DNA of 64,000 bases from Lumnitzera littorea. Its lineage: Eukaryota > Streptophyta > Magnoliopsida > Myrtales > Combretaceae. The first letter of the stretch is position 1. Every line of letters starts with the position of its first letter. The position numbers and the translations under genes are program-made. Location: assembly GCA_024138015.1 (NCBI GenBank), contig JAMXBB010000001.1, positions 89,890,497 through 89,954,496 of the forward strand, read 5' to 3'. This document shows positions 1 to 11,269 of the stretch, piece after piece. The notes under the pieces are model-generated. The model was given only the letters and a program-made list of their open reading frames with translations. It was not told the origin of the DNA and searched no databases.

Positions 1-1
1 A

Positions 2-180
2 GATGGCTCACTTGCATGCAAGCAAGGCTGGCTTATAGATTTGGCTACTTATATTGTCTCAAAAGCAACCATTAATGCTCATACAATAATTTTGGGGAAA
101 ATGTATCCCAATGTGTGCATCAACAGTGTGTACCCTGGTTACTGCAAAACTGACTTGAACTTCAATAAAAGCATCTTGCT
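2..180 (+). pseudogene. SDR last-exon fragment (5' part), salutaridine-reductase/neomenthol-dehydrogenase-like
   Basis: Reading frame 2 gives DGSLACKQGW followed by ATYIVSKATINAH and NSVYPGYCKTDLNFN. This matches the last exon of the SDR units at 30372-30664 and 42599-42975, including the catalytic Tyr-x3-Lys (YIVSK) and the PG-x-KTD loop. The family makes NADPH-dependent cytosolic carbonyl reductases. The window opens inside the exon, so upstream exons are not visible. The frame is cut at about position 180 by the LTR of a Ty3/gypsy element, and the missing C-terminus reappears at 8735-8884. It is therefore a disrupted gene copy. Several substitutions (AKKYPN to GKMYPN, VCPGF to VYPGY) show it is more diverged than the other two copies. 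Confidence 0.85.
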
Positions 181-619
181 TGAGTTATGGACCTTCCAAA
201 ATGGGCTATTTCTAAGAAGTTCCTAAAACCCAAGACTAAAGCCCAAGCCTACTAAAAACTTCTAGAAGATGAAAAGCTCTAGAAGGTTCAAGAGAAGTTT
301 AGAATCTTATATAGTAGTAGGTAGGGTAGGTGACTGTGGTAGGTGGAAGTCAACTGTAACTATTAAATCGAATTGATCTTAACCATTAAATTGTAAAGGT
401 TTTCTGTATATATAGGGGTGTTTCTCTCAGATGTAACACACAAGTCATTTGAGTGAATACAACATATCTTCAGAGTTTCTTTCTCTACTTTCTCTCTTTA
501 AGCTTTGTGAGTGTGTTACGGGCTGATTTAGTGTTCCTTAGTGCTGACTTAGCCTTCCTTAGTGTGGTTAGGAACGTTAAGTGCCATATAGGATCGAGTG
601 ACGGAATCCGCCTATGACA
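181..619 (+). repeat. 5' LTR of gypsy element 1
   Basis: It starts TGAGTTATGGACC and ends CCTATGACA, and aligns along its length with 8332-8734. A TATA-like tatatatagg lies near 407. It is about 36 bp longer than the 3' LTR. Much of that comes from a 21 bp tandem duplication near 510-551 (two units ending ttccttagt) that the 3' LTR lacks. Most LTR-LTR differences are transitions. Confidence 0.9.
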
Positions 620-621
620 GG

Positions 622-634
622 TGGTATCAAAGCC
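622..634 (+). other. Primer-binding site, initiator-Met tRNA type
   Basis: TGGTATCAAAGCC begins three bases after the 5' LTR. It matches the plant retrotransposon consensus TGGTATCAGAGC, complementary to the 3' end of initiator-Met tRNA, with one change. Confidence 0.85.
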
Positions 635-660
635 TGGAAAAAGGACTACTTGTGGAGAAA

Positions 661-3600
661 ATGTCATCCGGAGGAGATAACAATACTTCAATGGTAGATG
701 AGTTGGCTGACCATGAAGATTGTCGTGTTACTAGGTAAAGGCCTAGGTCTTGAGACTTACTAGACTCCCTCCTTAATAGGATGGATAAGGTAGAGTTGAG
801 CATTATTGAGGCCAAGGAACAATTTGATTAGTCTCAAGGCAGTCTTGAGGAAATGGAAGAACAACTCTAAGGTAAATTGCAAGGAGTATTGAACCAGGCA
901 GTAAAAGAGCTTAGGCAGCATGGAAACGTTATTGAAGAGAAGGGTGATGCTCTCCAAGTTTGAGTCACAGTTTTAGAAACGAAGGAAGAGACTTATGAAG
1001 CTAAGATTGATGTAGTGGTAGTAGCCATATGTCAGGAGATTGAAGATCTCAAGACGTAATTGACGGCTTGTTGAATTGTTATTGCAAATAGAGTGACCGT
1101 CCAGACGGGCTATAGGGTTGATGTTCCAATGTTAGAGCATTTCAACAGAATGCGGTCCATTCGAGAAGTAGACAACTTCTTATGGGGAGTAGAACAATAC
1201 TTTAACGTTGTAGGAATCTTAGATGATGCGGGAAAGGTATGTATTATTGCCATGTATCTGAAAGACTCTGCTATGGTATGGTGGCATAGGAGGTTAGCTA
1301 ATATCAATACATAGGATAGCTTTGTACAAGAGATGAAGGGTCAATTCTCCCTTGAAAATGCTGCTAAGGAAGCAAAGGTAAAATTACCTCACCTAACCCA
1401 TAAAGGTGACATAAGGCAATATGTAAAGGAATTTTTAGAGTTGATGTTCAAGATCCCAAACCTTAACTAAGAAGATGCTTTGGTAATGTTTGTGGATGGT
1501 TTAAAGCCCTGGGCTAAATCAGAACTGGAGTAAAGGGGAGTGGAAGACATTTCCAAGGCTGTAGCAGTTGCTGAAGGCCTAATGGAATTTTGGAAGATAG
1601 ATCCTAAGATCTCAGGGGAAAGATGTAAAGGGGGAGCTGAAAGGGAGAAGAGTGGGAAAACTAAGGTAGAGGAAAGAGATAATGATCGAGGTAGAACTCA
1701 TGAAGGGAGAGATGGGGAACGATGGAAACCCCATGAATTGAAATGTTATTTTTGTAATGGTCCCCATTATGCCAGGGAATGTCCAAAGAAAGAGAGATTG
1801 GCAGCATTAGTAGTAGGTGAAAACTTAGATGAAAGGGATGAGGCTCAATTAGGGTCAGTGCATCTACTCAGTGCCATGAAGTCTCAAGTTAACGAAAGAA
1901 GAAAAGGATTGATGTATATTGAAGTATTGGTAGCAGGTAAGAAACTTAATGCCTTCATAGATACAAGAGCATCTCATTTTTTCATTTCTAATATGACGGC
2001 AAAGAAGTTAGGGCTAAAAGTGGAGGAGACCAAAACATGGCTCAAAACAATTAACTCAAAAGAAGTTTCCGCTATTGAAGTAGTCAGGGGGATAGAGCTC
2101 CATATTGGGGGTTGGCAGGGAAAGGAGACAGTTGAAGTAGTGCCAATGAATGATTTTGAGTTTATGATTATGATGGATTTCCTAGATCGCATTGATGTAC
2201 TTATCGTATCGCGGGCTAACTGCATTTGTGTACTTGATTGAAACTCACAATGTATAGTCCCTATCATAAGAAAGGTAGGCTAAGCTACTAAATTCCAATC
2301 AGCTATGCAATCGGAAAAGGGACTCAAGAAGAATGAAGCCAATGTTGCTTAAGAAAGGGTTCCACCTCAAGTGGGGGAGATATTGGAAGAATTTAGGGAT
2401 ATAATGCAGCTAATGTTGCTTAAGAAGTTACCATTGAGAAGAGAGGTAAACCATGTGATAGAATTAGAACCTAGAGCCAAGCTGCTCACCATTGTTCTAT
2501 ACAGGATGTCACCTCCAGAATTAGAAGAGTTAAGGCAACAATTGAAGGAATTACTAGAAGCAGGTTTCGTTCAGCCTTCAAAGGTACCCTTTGGAGCTCC
2601 TGTACTCTTTCAAAAGAAGCAAGATGGATCACTTTGAATGTGTATTGATTATCGAACCCTAAATAAGGTCACTATAAAGAATAAGTATCCCATTTCACTG
2701 GTATCGGACCTATTTGACAGGTTGGGAGAAGCTAGATACTTCTCCAAATTGGATTTATGGTCGAGATATCACCAAGTGAGGATTGTAGAAGGAGATGAAC
2801 CTAAGACCACTTGTGTTACAAGGTATGGTGCTTTTGAATATATGGTCATGCTGTTCGGCCTTACCAATGCCTCGGCTACTTTCTGTATACTTATGAATTG
2901 TGTTTTGGCCCTCTTTCTTGATTAATTTGTAGTAGTATACTTGGATGACATTATGATTTATAGTAAGACGTTGGAGGAACACATAGAATACCTTCGCTCA
3001 GTATCCTTAGCTTTGAGAACGAACGATATATATGTGAAATTAGAGAAATGTGCTTTTGCACAAGAAGAGGTGACGTTTCTTGGTTACATAGTGGGGAGAG
3101 GAAAGATTATAATGGACGAAGGAAAGGTATGGGCCATTTAGGATTGGAAGGAGCCCACCAAGCCTACTGAGTTGAGATCCTTCCTTAGTTTAGTGAATTA
3201 TTATAGAAGATTCATTAAAGGTTATTTGAGGATAGCAAGTCCATTAACAGACTTACTCAAAAAGAATACCCTTTGGGTTTGGAGTACAGATAGACGACAA
3301 GTACTCGAGACCTTGAAGATGGCAATCACTATGGAGATGATCCTTCTCCTTCCTAACTTTAGCAAACCCTTTGAGGTATGTACATATGCTAGTGATTTTG
3401 CTATTGGAGGGGTTTTAATGTAGGAAGGACACCATGTGGCATTTGAAAGTCGGAAGCTGAATGACACAGAGAGGCGATATCTAGTGTATGAAAAGGAGAT
3501 GATGGCGATAGTACACTGTCTTCAAGTATGGAGGCATTACTTGTTAGGGAAGAAGTTTGTGGTCAAAATTGACAATATGGCCACTAGCTATTTTCAGACT

Positions 3601-4800
3601 CAAAAGAAGCTCCCTCCTAAGCAAGCCCAATGGTAGGTTTTCCTGGCGGAATTTGATTTCGACCTTGAACATAAGTCAAGTAAGACTAACATCATGGCGA
3701 ATGCTTTGAGCTGAAGGGTTGAGTTGGCAGCCATCAGCAAACCTGAAAGCAACTTCATTGATAGAATTCAAGAGGGGATGGAGAGTGATAAACAAGTTAA
3801 AGCTCTACTGATCCAATGTCAAGAAGGGAAAATAAGGAGACTTTGGCAAGAGAATGGAATAATATACACAAAGGGACATCGAATTTATGTGCCCCAATCC
3901 TTGAACCTAAGAAGGGAGATACTTAAAGAGTGTTATGATTCTAAATAGGCAGGTCATCCAGGAATGCACTGTACTCAAGCCTTAGTGGAGGAAAAGTATT
4001 TTTGGCCACACATGAGGGAAGATATTGAGAGCTATGTCTGAACTTGTCTCATATGCCAATAAGACAAAGTTGAACACAAGGAAACTCTAGGACTACTAGA
4101 GCCTCTTCCCATTCCTGAACAATCATGGGAGAGTGTTTCTATGAACTTCATTGTAAGTTTGCCCCGATCGGAAGGGTATGGTACAATTATGGTTGTGGTA
4201 GACAAGTTCTCAAAATACGCGACTTTTGTTTTAGTAACAAAGAAGTGCCTGGCAGATGAGGTTGCCCGATTGTTCCTAAGACATGTAGTAAAATATTGGG
4301 GCTTGCTAAGAAACATTGTGAGTGATCGAGATGGGTAATTCACAGGGAAATTTTGGATAGAATTATTCAAACTTTTGGGATCCGAGTTGAACTTTTCAAG
4401 TAGTTTGCATCCCTAGACGGATGGCCAGATGGAGCGAGTGAATGCTTTAGTAAAATTATACTTAAGACATTTTATAGGAGTTAACTAACATGATTGGACC
4501 AAGTTGTTAGATGTAGTGCAGTTCTCATTCAACCTACAGAAGAATGAGTCCATTAGACAGAGTCCTTTCGAGATCATCCTAGGAAGGCAACCCTTAACTC
4601 CTCATACAGTGACAATGGGATGTACAGGGTCTAGCCCTCCCACATATAAATTTGCAAGGGAATGATAAGAAAATCATGACTTAGCTTGGGCATACTTAGA
4701 TTAAGCTATCAAGAGAATGAAGAAGATTGCAGACAAGAAGCGTAGGCCAATGGAATATCAAGTATGTGGCTAAGTGCTAATTAAATTACATTTGATACAA
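661..4800 (+). pseudogene. gag-pol polyprotein of gypsy element 1 (up to integrase), many stops, no frameshift
   Basis: One frame runs from the ATG at 661 to 4800. Order: coiled-coil-like gag N-terminus; retrotransposon gag core (DNFLWGVEQYF near 1165); zinc knuckle CYFCNGPHYAREC at about 1744; aspartic protease with AFIDTRASHFF at about 1950, where the active-site DTGA is altered to DTRA; RT from about 2420 with CIDYRTLNK and YLDDI (2938); RNase H from about 3370 (YASDFAIGG); integrase zinc region HPGMH at 3955 and catalytic core from about 4140 (VVVDKFSKY, SDRDG). I count 29 in-frame stops and no indel that shifts the frame. Where neighbouring motifs reveal the original residue it is nearly always Gln or Arg. 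The protein could not be made as a whole. The frame resumes at 7899 after a nested LTR. Confidence 0.92.
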
Positions 4801-7800
4801 TGTGTAAGTCCCAAAGTTAAGCCGATTGGCCATAGGATTGAACCGAGAACATAAGGTTTTGGACGATCGATTAAGGAATCCGATTAAACTCCAAATTATA
4901 AACTATTGAGAGAAATATTAGTAAAAATGACCCCATAAACTTGAATTTAAGAAAATAAGTAATAAAATAGGAGACTATAAAATTTTCAAATTTTAAACAT
5001 AATAATTACTAATTACCGAAAAGGCAAAAAGTGTAATCTAATAACTAATAAATTACTAGAGATAGATTATATGTATACTAAAAATTTTAGAATGACCAAA
5101 ATAATAATTAGGAATATTCACATGTACCCCACATGTATTTACGTGTAGATAAAAATACACGAAATTACCTAAATTGGCCAAAAACTAAGCAAATAATTAA
5201 AGAAAATTATAAAATAATTATGAAAAAATCAGAAAAAAATCAAAAGGGTGTGGAATGATGTAAACTTGGTCGTGGCATGTCAGGATGAGAAAAAGAAAAA
5301 TTAACCAATAAGAATTAGGCAACACAAAAGCTAAATTTTAAGGGATAAAGTAATTGTCTTATCTAATTTAATGCACAATAATTACACTAAAACCCTATAA
5401 ATAGCAAGAAAAATCCAGGAACTCATTTGGACAGTTAGAAATCAGAGAAAATTAGAGAGAGTTAAGAATTGAGAGAAAAATTCGGTTTAAAAAAAAATTA
5501 GAAAAAATTATGCAATTAGGGCTTTTAAAAGGAACCCCCACCAAACGAGCAGCTGGAAGTGAATGGCCACCACCACCACCACACGGTGGTGGCAGCACTC
5601 AGGCCGGCCGACAAGGCCACAGCGGCCTGCGGTGGCCGAAGCCACCTAAACCGGTAGTCCAATTTCCAGCCCGATTCTTGTGTAATTTTGTAAAAATAGT
5701 AAATATGACTAGAAAATTATGAATTTTGTTATTCTGGGATATTTTTGTATGTAGTTTGTAGGAAAAATATTATTTTGATGAAAACATGCCCCGTAATATA
5801 TGGTCCCTAAGAAATCGTGCAAAACCGAGCACATTTTGGTTTAGAAATAAATGACCTTAGGAGTGTAGTTTCAAGCTCAAAATTTTTGTGTAGATTACTT
5901 AGATGATATAGAACAGTGCTATGAAGCCCGTTTTCAAAATTTAATTTTGAAATTTTTAGATAATTTTTTAGGCCTTAAAATGAAGCATAAAATGGGTAAT
6001 TTAAGGTTAATTAAGTAATTAAATTATTAATTACTGACTTAGTGAATAAGTAGATGTTTTAGGATGTGGAAATCTGATGGAGTATGATACATGTAGCATT
6101 TAGGGTGTTAGATGTAATTATTAGGTTAATTATGTAGTAAATGAGTAAGAGGAAAAATAATTAATTTTGTAAATTAGGGAAATTTGGAGTAAAATCTGAT
6201 TTAGGATGGATTTAGACATTTTGAAATAATAATTGATGTTTAGGGATGGTAATTAAAGTGATAGAAATATTAGAAGTGCATTATGTACATAATAGGCAAT
6301 AATGCATAATATGTAATTTTTGGAAATATACTAAATAGAAAATATTAGAATAAAAATTGATATTATGAGAATAATAAAAATGTACAATAAATCTGATAGG
6401 AAACTTGAATTTATGTAATTATATGAAAAATATAAAAATTTCTCACATTAGTAGTGAATTCAGTACACTAATATGGATTTAGGTGTACCGGGTAAAATAA
6501 ATACTGACTAGGGGTAATGATGATATTTAGGAGATCGGGAAGTAATGTGATTGATTTCACATTATGGGTTGAAACAGATTTCTAGGGTTGGAATCTAAAA
6601 CATTACCTAGAAATTGAACTAAAACCTAATTTAGAAATCGATGCGAAAACCGAACCTGAACCTAACCCCAAACTTAAAATAATTGTAAAAGACTTAATAC
6701 GTAGATAATTAGGCATATTAAACCTTAAACAAAACCTAACAATAAGCATTATAGGATAAAACGAACCTATAATAGTTATATGAAAAGCTAAAACCACGTT
6801 TGTGTTATAGGGATGATCGGCGATGGCCTAAGCAAATCGGACCTTAAGTGAGTGAGCGAGGAGTCGAGGTAAGTTGGGATTAATACGATGCTGTATTTTG
6901 GAGGCTTAAGATTGTGCTTGGTTGTGCTTGTTAGATAGTTGAATGTGTGCATGTGCTTGATTATGGGTGATGCTATGATTCTGTTTGTTGCTCTGACATA
7001 TATTGTATGAAAGGATTGATCACCCTAAACTGGACTTAATTAAATATTCGACTAGTAATCATAATCGAACATGCATGGCAACCCGTTAGGGGAACTTAGG
7101 ACTCTCCGGCCAAATACCGACCCCTTCGGAAGGGATAGCGCAGGATTGTAAAATGGTCCATTCTTCATCCTCAGTCGAACTAAGTGACAGGAGAGGAGGT
7201 TGCGGCGAGGGTGAAGGTAGTGGTTCGAAGGTAGTCGCGGGAGGAGCAAGGTCTCCATTACATAAGCCTGGGTTTGGTCGTGAGCTGTTGCATTAATGGC
7301 AACTCCTCAACTCGGATTAGAGCGGGTGCAATTTCTCTAATCTCACGACGGGCCGGACAACGTCGTGCGATGGCATTTGCTTGCACATGCATTGCATCTA
7401 ATAAGTAGTTGAAAACCTTGTTGTATTTCTAGTATAGTTTTAAGTCCTCCGTCCCTACTTACTAAGCTATGGTTACTTACATCCCTATAGAAGTCGTGTA
7501 GGTGCTGGCTAAGAAGCGACAAATAACTACTTTGAAGCTAGCAACTGCTGGATCTTAGGGAGTGAGGAAAAATGTTGAAGAATAAACACATATTTTTAAG
7601 GTCTAAGTTTTTATTTTAGAATTATTTTTCATTTCCGAATGATGTAATAATTTAGAAAAATACTATAGAGAAATATTGTAAACTTTAACTGCAATAACTG
7701 AATTATAACATATAAATATAATTCCTCACTTTTATAGGTAAATGATTTGTTTAAATTACAAATTGTCTACTTCAAAGCGGGTTAGTTGTGGACGCCTTGT

Positions 7801-7896
7801 GTAGATCAGGTCTAAGATAGCGGTTGTAAGGTCAACTTTTATCTTATGATGGTTTACACGGCGGGGCTGTTACGACTCTGCCGCTTTGGGGCGTGA
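4801..7896 (+). repeat. Nested ~3.1 kb solo LTR inside the integrase of gypsy element 1
   Basis: The integrase frame stops making sense at 4800 and resumes at 7899, with tacaa (4796-4800) and cacaa (7897-7901) as near-identical flanks. The insert starts TGTGTAAGTCCC and ends TTTGGGGCGTGACA, ends typical of plant gypsy LTRs. It carries a TATA box (CCCTATAAATAG near 5393) and has no primer site, gag or pol, so it reads as a solo LTR left after LTR-LTR recombination. A GC-rich patch at 5557-5650 contains ccaccac...gtggtgg hairpin arms. The 59300-61900 region is a diverged copy of the same family, clearest at 7030-7380 versus 61380-61700. Right boundary uncertain by 2 bp. Confidence 0.75.
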
Positions 7897-7898
7897 CA

Positions 7899-8290
7899 CA
7901 ACGTATAAGGGGACAACTGCATAAGTGTCTAATGAGGCGCTACGAAGGTCCATTCCCAATTGTGAAACGAATAGGGCGAGTGTCTTATAAATTGGAACTT
8001 CCATCCAAATTGAAATTTCACTCGGTTTTTTATGTGAGCATACTAAAACCATTTTACAAGGATGAGGAAGACCCCATAAGAGCTATATCACAAAGGGCCC
8101 TAATAGGAGTACGGGATTCATTTGATAAGGAAGTTAAAGGGATCATAGCTGATAGAAATGTGAGGAGATGTGGACAGACTTGCAAACATAAGTATATGGT
8201 TATGTAGAAGGGAAGACCAGAGAGTGAGGCAGGTAGGAACCAATCGAAGTACTATGGTAATTCAAAAACAAGATTCAAAAGTTCCATGAT
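7899..8290 (+). pseudogene. Integrase C-terminus and decayed chromodomain of gypsy element 1
   Basis: The frame reads QRIRGQLHKCLMRRYEGPF, then VSYKLELPSKLKFHSVFYVS, the usual integrase C-terminal end before a chromodomain. It continues RNVRRCGQTCKHKYMVM, a stop at 8205, then KGRPESEAG, which resembles the chromodomain core where a Trp precedes KG; here that Trp is a stop. It continues the polyprotein interrupted at 4800. A chromodomain places the element among chromoviruses, though its aromatic cage is not intact. Confidence 0.8.
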
Positions 8291-8331
8291 AAAGGAGTGA
8301 CAAGAGTGTTGTCGAATTGAGCGGGAGAGGA

Positions 8332-8734
8332 TGTTACGGACCTCCCAAAATGGGCCATTTCCAGGATGTTCCTAAAGCACAAGCCCACTAAAAGCTTCTA
8401 GAAGATAAAAAGCTCTAGAAGGTTCTAGAGAAGTCCAGAATCTTATATAGTAGTAGGTAGGGTAGGTGAATGTGGTAGTTGGGAGTTAACTGTAACCGTT
8501 AGATCGAATTGATCCTAACTATTAAATTGTAAAGGCTTTCTGTATATATAGGGGTATTCCCCTCAAATGTAACACACAAGTCATTTGAGTGAATAAAACA
8601 TACCTTTAGAGTTTCTCTCTCTACTTTCTCTCTCTAAACTTTGTGAGTGTGTTACAGATTGACTTAGCCTTCCTTAGTGTGGTCAGGAACGCTAAGTGCT
8701 GCACGGGATCGAGTGACGGAATCCGCCCATGACA
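8332..8734 (+). repeat. 3' LTR of gypsy element 1
   Basis: It starts TGTTACGGACC right after the purine tract GAGCGGGAGAGGA (8319-8331) and ends CCATGACA at 8734. It aligns with 181-619. SDR coding sequence resumes within a few bases of its end. Confidence 0.92.
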
Positions 8735-8884
8735 CCTGCCTATGAAAGTGTAGAAAGCCTAGTAAATGTAGCTCTCCTATCCTATGGTGGCCCTTGGGTT
8801 GCTTCTTTGATAGGAAGGAAACATCGTTCTTTGAGTATGCTTTTTTTCCAAATTTGTTTATTTAAAATTGCCTTTATATTTTAG
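8735..8884 (+). pseudogene. SDR last-exon fragment (3' part), continuation of 2-180
   Basis: From 8738 the frame reads AYESVESLVNVALLSYGGPW then VASLIGRKHRS. It aligns with the C-terminus of the other SDR units (AEEGAESPVKLALL, GGPSG, RKEESAF). It supplies exactly the piece missing after 180, so a single exon was split by gypsy element 1. Removing the element and one target copy leaves a one-base frame offset, so the reading frame decayed as well. The frame ends at TAG 8882-8884; the last residues after RKHRS do not resemble the family and are probably former 3' UTR. Confidence 0.8.
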
Positions 8885-9554
8885 AGCAAAGGAGGAAAGG
8901 CTAATCAAACACAATCCATTCTTAAGAAAAATAAGATTCATTCTATATGATCACGGGAACCTTGATATCTTTTTTAATTACAATTATGTAATGTTGTACT
9001 TCTGCCTTAGTGTTTGACCTTTTCATCAGTAAGTGAATGAGTAAAAGTATGTTGTACTCAATCCAGATAATAAAGATTTTGACTATTGAGAGATTCTGGA
9101 GTTTAGATTATGTAGTGTTGTATTTCTATTTTGTCATATAGTTTATTCGTATGTATTTTTATTGGTCATATGTTGTCATAATACTGTTAAAGTTGGTGTT
9201 CATATTAAGAATTTGGAAACTTTAGGACAAAAATAATCTTAGAAAATCCTCTTTCTTATGTTATTCTTCAAAGACAAAGTATTTGAGGGGGACAACACCA
9301 CTAATACACTTTGGGAGTAGATTTTCAGAGCGGAAAGCCTAGAAAATTGGTACCATGGACTTTGTGCACTAATAAATTTTTCTCCTAATTATCATAAATT
9401 CACAAATGTGCATGCCCTCGAAAGTTTTATCACTATGAAATGTGGTTAATGTATAGAAGTTTTCATCTTATGCTCTTTTTTTTTTTTTCTCCAATTTTGT
9501 TTTGAGAGAATTATACGACAAGGGATTAACATTTGGGAATAAATGCAAATAGAA
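8885..9554 (+). other. AT-rich flank, no gene seen
   Basis: Sequence downstream of the first SDR unit. No coding frame, RNA gene or clear repeat border recognised. A poly-T run lies at about 9477-9488. Confidence 0.5.
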
Positions 9555-9720
9555 AATAAATTTCAAAAAGTTCAAATAAAAGATTAATTAAATAGTTCAA
9601 ATATGAGATCCCATTAAGGAGATGTTATAATGCCGTTAAATACATATGATATGGTTGTTAAGTGCCATGTGGTGCTTTCATAGCACCTACATAATAATTT
9701 CTTACAAATAAGAAAAGAAA
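9555..9720 (+). repeat. Dispersed repeat, copy 1 of an inverted pair
   Basis: The stretch from tagttcaaat near 9594 through ttataatgcc, ttaagtgcca and gcacctacat to aatttcttaca matches the reverse complement of 14230-14375 with moderate divergence and small gaps. The family is unknown. The two copies face each other about 4.5 kb apart. Confidence 0.55.
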
Positions 9721-11269
9721 AAGAAGAAAAATACAAAAATTTACAAAAATTAAAAAATATAAATAATTAATATAAACTAAAAAATATAATCATGTATTAG
9801 TAATCAATATAATTAATGATAAATTAAAAATAAAATAATAGAAAAATTAGGAAAAATTAAAAAAAGTAAAACCGGTTGCCTTAAAGGTTGATTCTTCCTT
9901 TCGTTACTTGGTGGGTCATGACCAACTCATACCTTAAGTGACTATATCCTAATAGTCTTGCCATATATAATAATGGTAGATGATAGCAAAGGGCTTATAG
10001 CTATCATTACACTATTAATATATATAAGACTTTGCATGAGCTAGCAACTATAGTGGAAGCAAAATATGCCTACCAATAATCTTGAAGAACAATATCTCCT
10101 TTGTCTTAAAGTTCTCATGTCAATTGCCTAGCATAGTGGTTCTTAGCTTATTTTGATTAAACTTCACCCAATGTTCCTGTCCTAAACTTTTATAGAGTTA
10201 ACCTATAAAAGAAATCTGTAGAGATGTGAGTGAAACTATATGCTTAGTAAGCGGCAAAGGATAAACATTATACGTAAACAAGGTAAATTAAGTTTTTTCA
10301 GAGTGCAATACAATGGTTAAAGTATCATCTGCATGATGTTAACTGGTTTGTCGTGAGACTAAAGAAATTAATCTCACTTTAGTTTAGGTTTTGGGGAGTT
10401 TTACACCATAGCCAACTGCTTATGTGACCAATCTCTCACCAATTCGAGGTTGTGCAATAGACATTCCTCTCTATCCTTTCTATACCCATTTTAGATTATT
10501 TGCAATACTTTTCTACACTAAAGACGATTTCTTCTCTTCTCACTTAGTTCCATAAGGTTGAAAAGAAGAAAACCATAATATTTCCTTATCATATAGGTGG
10601 TTTTGGTGGAAGCATGCAACAATCTAGGGGTATAATGCATATAACAATTATTAAGGTCAAATTTACATTTAGTCAATTTTAAAAGGTGATCAAATATTAT
10701 AATCATTTCTAAGCATGGAATTAAATACACAAGCAAATCACACTAAGTGGGTAGGCTTGGCTACTATAATCATTTCATTAACATTCTTCGCATGCGCATA
10801 ATCAGCTAATTATAATATGGCTTACAACCCCTTATTAACAACTTACCAAGATTATGTGTGCTCAAAATTCTCATAATTTTTGTAAAAAATCCTACTTTTG
10901 GTTAGTCAATCTTTTACAGTATGATAGATTGGGGATATTTATAGTTATGTTATATTTATAATTGTAACTAGACAATAACTCTTTGATTTTATTCCCTTAG
11001 GATGTGTAGTTTATTATTTATTTTTTTGAAAAAGTAAAATAAGATAGTTGGTTATATTTATCTACATGTAGGTACTTAGTAAAAGTAATATATTCGTTAA
11101 AGGGAATGCAAAAGATACGTATATATTAAGTTCGAAATGTAGTATAATATAGTCAATATTGGAAAAGTTAAGATGTAAAGTAATTAGACCAAGATTAATC
11201 TAAATTATAAAGTAATACTATAAAAATGCTTAAAATGAAAGGAATTTATTTATAATTATTTGTTGATGG
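9721..11269 (+). other. AT-rich intergenic DNA, no gene seen
   Basis: No open frame with recognisable protein and no RNA gene. The composition is very AT-rich near 9720-9870. Confidence 0.45.

Larger units (their letters stand above)
181..8734 (+). mobile_element. Ty3/gypsy chromovirus, LTR retrotransposon 1, inserted in an SDR exon
   Basis: Complete element with two LTRs (181-619 and 8332-8734), a tRNA-iMet primer-binding site, one long gag-pol frame, an integrase C-terminus with a decayed chromodomain, and a purine tract before the 3' LTR. Domain order gag, zinc knuckle, protease, RT, RNase H, integrase, chromodomain is that of Ty3/gypsy chromoviruses. Possible target-site copies are cttgc (175-179) and cctgc (8735-8739), one mismatch. 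The element splits the SDR exon: the coding sequence resumes directly after 8734. It is itself interrupted at 4801-7896 by a solo LTR. Many stop codons show it is inactive. Confidence 0.93.

Noticed and set aside
661..4800. Reassigned stop codons (ciliate-like TAA/TAG = Gln) as an explanation of the intact frame
   Set aside because: TGA also appears at Arg positions, the protease active site is mutated, and neighbouring host exons and other elements use standard stops. Mutation is the simpler reading.
5510..5722. Short Pro/His-rich open frame in the solo LTR
   Set aside because: It is produced by the GC-rich hairpin patch in the LTR leader; no counterpart in the second copy.
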